DNA from: Acidobacteriota bacterium
Lineage (GTDB): Bacteria; Acidobacteriota; Terriglobia; UBA7540
DNA: 64,000 nucleotides
Reading direction: 5' to 3'
Assembly: GCA_021787735.1 (NCBI GenBank)
Contig: JAJYLL010000002.1
Location: 1 to 64,000, forward strand
Shown: positions 61,350-64,000 of the stretch, one piece after another
Layout: each line of letters begins with the position of its first letter
How positions within the stretch are numbered: position 1 is the first letter of the stretch
The notes under the pieces: generated by a model
What the model was told of the DNA's origin: nothing
The model's input: only the letters and a program-made list of their open reading frames with translations
Database searches by the model: none
Position numbers and translations under genes: made by a program

Positions 61350-61889
61350 TCACTTTGAAATCAGGATTTCAATGATCAGGAGCCCGGCTCCCACGACAAT
61401 TGCGCTGTCTGCCACATTGAATGTGGGCCAGTGGTAGCTCCTGTAATAGACGTCGAGAAAGTCAACCACCTGCCCGAATCGGATCCGGTCTAGCAGGTTG
61501 GAAGCAGCCCCGCCCAGGATCATGGCCAGGCCCACTCCGGTCCCCCAGGTCATATCCCTGCTCTTGAGGCCGATGACGATCACGGTGATCAGCAAAGCGA
61601 AGGAAACGCCGATCAAAAGGACCAGTTTCCACGGCGACGACGCCCCGGCAAACAGGCTGAACGCGATGCCGGTGTTTTCCGTGTGAATGATGTTAAAAAA
61701 ACCGGAAATCACCGGGATCTCGGTGTCGTGAGGGATGGAACGTTGAACGATTCTCTTGGTGATCTGGTCGCCTGCAAAAATCATGACCGCGATCAGCACG
61801 CACACAATGCGCTTTAGCGTACTGACGCGACCGGCGGGCACGCCGGACGATGCGGCGACGTTCACGGCCTGGGAAGATTCTTCGGGCAT
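61350..61889 (-). CDS. lspA: Lipoprotein signal peptidase II
   Basis: 179-residue membrane aspartic protease that cuts prolipoprotein leaders. Four hydrophobic segments are visible. Conserved blocks are IHTENTGIAFS, GGAASNLLDRIR and NVADSAI, with the two catalytic aspartates in the last two. It lies between ileS and rluD on the same strand, the common ileS-lspA order. Confidence 0.94.
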   Translation of the reverse strand: MPEESSQAVNVAASSGVPAGRVSTLKRIVCVLIAVMIFAGDQITKRIVQRSIPHDTEIPVISGFFNIIHTENTGIAFSLFAGASSPWKLVLLIGVSFALLITVIVIGLKSRDMTWGTGVGLAMILGGAASNLLDRIRFGQVVDFLDVYYRSYHWPTFNVADSAIVVGAGLLIIEILISK

Positions 61890-61938
61890 ATAGATCAGTT
61901 TAGCTGAGAATTCGCCCCGGCGGATACTGGGCTATGCC

Positions 61939-64000
61939 TCAGTCTGCAGCGCCGGCTTCAATCTCATGCAAGGTGGCCAGGCAGCGTTCGCAAACGTCGG
62001 GATAAATCTCATCCTTGCCGACCTGTTCGGAGTAGTTCCAGCAGCGCGCGCACTTGCCCCCCGAAGCGCGCTCAATCCTGATTTTAAGCCCGGGTATCGA
62101 ACTTTCAACCGCCCCCTCGGCAGAATAAGGCTCAAGCTCAACCTGTGAGACGATCAGTAGCGTAGGAAGGTCCGCACGATATTCTTCCAGCAGCGGCGCA
62201 AGATTTTCGTCACCGCCCAGGTAGATCCTGGCTTCGAGCGGGCTGTGGATGACGTCGTCCCGCCGCGCCGTCTCCAGCGCCTTCAGCGCCGCCTCGCGCA
62301 CTTCGATCAATTTCGGCCAGTTGTCCAGGTTTCGCCGGTACGCCGCCGGCACTTCATCATGCAGCGTCGAGGCCGGAACAAACTGCGCCAGGTGCACGCT
62401 GGGCTCGCGGGACTCACTCTTCGGCAGATGCGACCAGACTTCATCCGCCGTAAAGGACATCAGCGGAGCGATGGCGCGCACCAGCGCGTCGGCAATCCGG
62501 TAGAGCGTGGTCTGGGCGGCACGCCGCCGCACCGAATGTGCCGGCGCGGTGTAGAGCCGGTCTTTCAGAATGTCAAAGTAGAACGAACTCAATTCGATGG
62601 TGGCAAAATCGTAAATCGCTCGATACACCTTGTGGAAGGCGTCTTCGTCATATGCCGTGTAAACATGCTCCAGCAGTTCTGCGGTGGCAACGTGAGCCCA
62701 GCAGTCAATCTCTTCCAACTGATCGCCGCGCACGCTGTTGGCCGCCGGATCAAAGTCGTACAGGTTCGAGAGGCAGTAGCGGAAAGTGTTGCGCAGTTTG
62801 CGGTACGCTTCCGACAATCGCGCCAGAATGTCCGCTGAGATCGCCACGTCTTCGCGGAAGTCGATCGACGCCACCCACAGCCGCAGAATTTCGGCGCCGT
62901 GGGTCTTGATGACTTCGTTCGGGTCAATCACATTGCCTAGAGACTTCGACATAGCGCGGCCCTGCGCGTCCAGCGCCCAGCCGTGGGTCAGCACGGCGCG
63001 ATAAGGCGGCGCTCCGCGCGTGACCATCCCAACAAGCAGCGAACTGTTGAACCATCCGCGATGCTGGTCGCCGCCCTCAAGGTAAACATCGGCAGGCCAC
63101 GGCAGATCGGGCCGGTATCCCAGCACGGCGGCGTGGCTCGATCCGGAATCGAACCAGACGTCCAGAATATCGGTTTCCTTGCGCAGATTGCTCCCGCCGC
63201 AATCAGGGCATTTGGTTCCTTCGGGAACCAGGTCCTTGACGTCGTGCGTGTACCAGGCGTCGGCGCTTTCTTTCTTGAACAGTTCCACCGCCTTGCGGGC
63301 CAGAGCAGTATCAAGCAGCGGCTTCTTGCAATCCACGCAATGAAAGACGGTGATCGGCACGCCCCACGCGCGTTGCCGCGAGATGCACCAATCCGGCCGC
63401 GTGGCAATCATGTTGGAGATCCGGTCCTCGCCCCATTCCGGCGACCAGCGGACTTTTTTGATCTCCTCAAGCGTGCGTTCGCGCAGCCTGTCGTGGTCAA
63501 GACGCAAAAACCACTGCTCGTTGGCGCGGAAGATAACCGGGTTATGGCAGCGCCAGCAGTGCGGATAAGAGTGCGTCAGGCGGCCCGGCGGCCCCACCAG
63601 GTTTCCGTGCGATTTCACCAGATCGATGATGATAGGGTTCGCTTCAAAAACCTGCTTCCCTTTGTACTCGGGCAGGCCCTCGGTGAACTCGCCGGCATCA
63701 CCCACGGGGCAGTAGATTTCGATGCCGTAGCGCACGCCCGTTTCATAGTCTTCGCGGCCGTGACCGGGCGCCGTGTGGACACAACCCGTGCCGTCTTCCG
63801 CGGTGACGTAATCCGCCAGCACACCCAGGAGTTTGCGTTCCAGGAAAGGGTGCTCGATTTCAATGCGCTCGAGTTTGCTGCCCGCAAATCGCGCCAGCAC
63901 CTCGTGCGCGTCAAGCGCGGTCTCCGCCATGGCCGGCCCATGCCGGCGGCTCTCCAGGATGTAAACTGGGCCGCCCTTGCTGCCGTCGCTTGCGGCCACG
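61939..64000 (-). CDS. ileS: Isoleucyl-tRNA synthetase, C-terminal part (5' end beyond window)
   Basis: The visible 686 residues include most of the editing domain (GTGCVHTAPGHGREDY near residue 71), the KMSKS loop as AMSKSLGNVIDP, the anticodon-binding helical domain and the C-terminal zinc finger (CARCWN, CERCL). The HIGH motif is expected beyond the right edge of the window, so this is a partial gene rather than a truncation. It attaches isoleucine to tRNA-Ile. It is followed by lspA after 49 bases. Confidence 0.96.
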   Translation of the reverse strand, partial: VAASDGSKGGPVYILESRRHGPAMAETALDAHEVLARFAGSKLERIEIEHPFLERKLLGVLADYVTAEDGTGCVHTAPGHGREDYETGVRYGIEIYCPVGDAGEFTEGLPEYKGKQVFEANPIIIDLVKSHGNLVGPPGRLTHSYPHCWRCHNPVIFRANEQWFLRLDHDRLRERTLEEIKKVRWSPEWGEDRISNMIATRPDWCISRQRAWGVPITVFHCVDCKKPLLDTALARKAVELFKKESADAWYTHDVKDLVPEGTKCPDCGGSNLRKETDILDVWFDSGSSHAAVLGYRPDLPWPADVYLEGGDQHRGWFNSSLLVGMVTRGAPPYRAVLTHGWALDAQGRAMSKSLGNVIDPNEVIKTHGAEILRLWVASIDFREDVAISADILARLSEAYRKLRNTFRYCLSNLYDFDPAANSVRGDQLEEIDCWAHVATAELLEHVYTAYDEDAFHKVYRAIYDFATIELSSFYFDILKDRLYTAPAHSVRRRAAQTTLYRIADALVRAIAPLMSFTADEVWSHLPKSESREPSVHLAQFVPASTLHDEVPAAYRRNLDNWPKLIEVREAALKALETARRDDVIHSPLEARIYLGGDENLAPLLEEYRADLPTLLIVSQVELEPYSAEGAVESSIPGLKIRIERASGGKCARCWNYSEQVGKDEIYPDVCERCLATLHEIEAGAAD

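Overview
The window looks like a chromosomal segment of an Acidobacteriota genome, probably from a soil or sediment lineage. The sequence evidence is a moderately high GC content, two Ser/Thr protein kinases fused to TolB/WD40-type propellers, a tandem pair of secreted VWA proteins of the type first described in Acidobacteria, several Tat-exported hydrolases, and a Gram-negative KDO (lipopolysaccharide) gene set. No rRNA, CRISPR array or intact insertion sequence is visible.

Left part (1-10.6 kb): a frameshifted tyrosine recombinase, a Tat-exported C45/Ntn-hydrolase-like protein, a double DUF1259 protein, then two convergently placed membrane Ser/Thr kinases in one minus-strand operon. The upstream kinase (6908-9652) carries two palindromic repeat elements inside its reading frame, one in the catalytic domain and one in the juxtamembrane linker. 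The kinase operon appears to start from a leaderless or near-leaderless promoter. The gap behind it holds the 5' half of a tRNA-Pro(UGG), an inverted repeat and a short direct repeat, which may be the scar of an integrated element.

10.6-18 kb: a plus-strand acyl-CoA operon. It has a two-subunit B12 mutase whose active-site residues match isobutyryl-CoA mutase rather than methylmalonyl-CoA mutase, a DinB-like protein, a methylcrotonyl-CoA carboxylase-type carboxyltransferase, HMG-CoA lyase and an enoyl-CoA hydratase. The last three form the lower leucine pathway. A Rieske oxygenase faces this operon.

18-28 kb: a large Tat-exported GH2 enzyme with discoidin domains, an SCP2-like protein, a YbgC-like thioesterase, GT2 and GT4 glycosyltransferases, a prepilin peptidase, a 45-residue small ORF, an ECF sigma/anti-sigma pair and a zinc-ribbon membrane protein.

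28-43.6 kb: purL and purQ, then a minus-strand carbohydrate locus. It holds an APC permease, a GH36-like enzyme with a PKD domain, an exo-beta-glucosaminidase-like GH2, YjbQ, an amidohydrolase, a PfkB kinase, an SIS-domain isomerase/deaminase and a Gfo/Idh/MocA oxidoreductase. Together these could release, import, phosphorylate and deaminate an amino sugar.

43.9-55.3 kb: a PfkB-SDR-cyclase operon, then KDO synthesis genes (kdsC, kdsD, kdsA) next to pyrG. The usual compact pyrG-kdsA-kdsD-kdsC order is broken up by a diguanylate cyclase, a cupin, a YdeI-like protein and an unusual regulator that fuses a receiver-like domain to the tail of a Crp/Fnr protein.

55.8-64 kb: the VWA pair, a multi-pass GT39-like membrane protein, a DUF2911 lipid- or periplasm-targeted protein, then rluD, lspA and the 3' part of ileS, which runs off the right edge.
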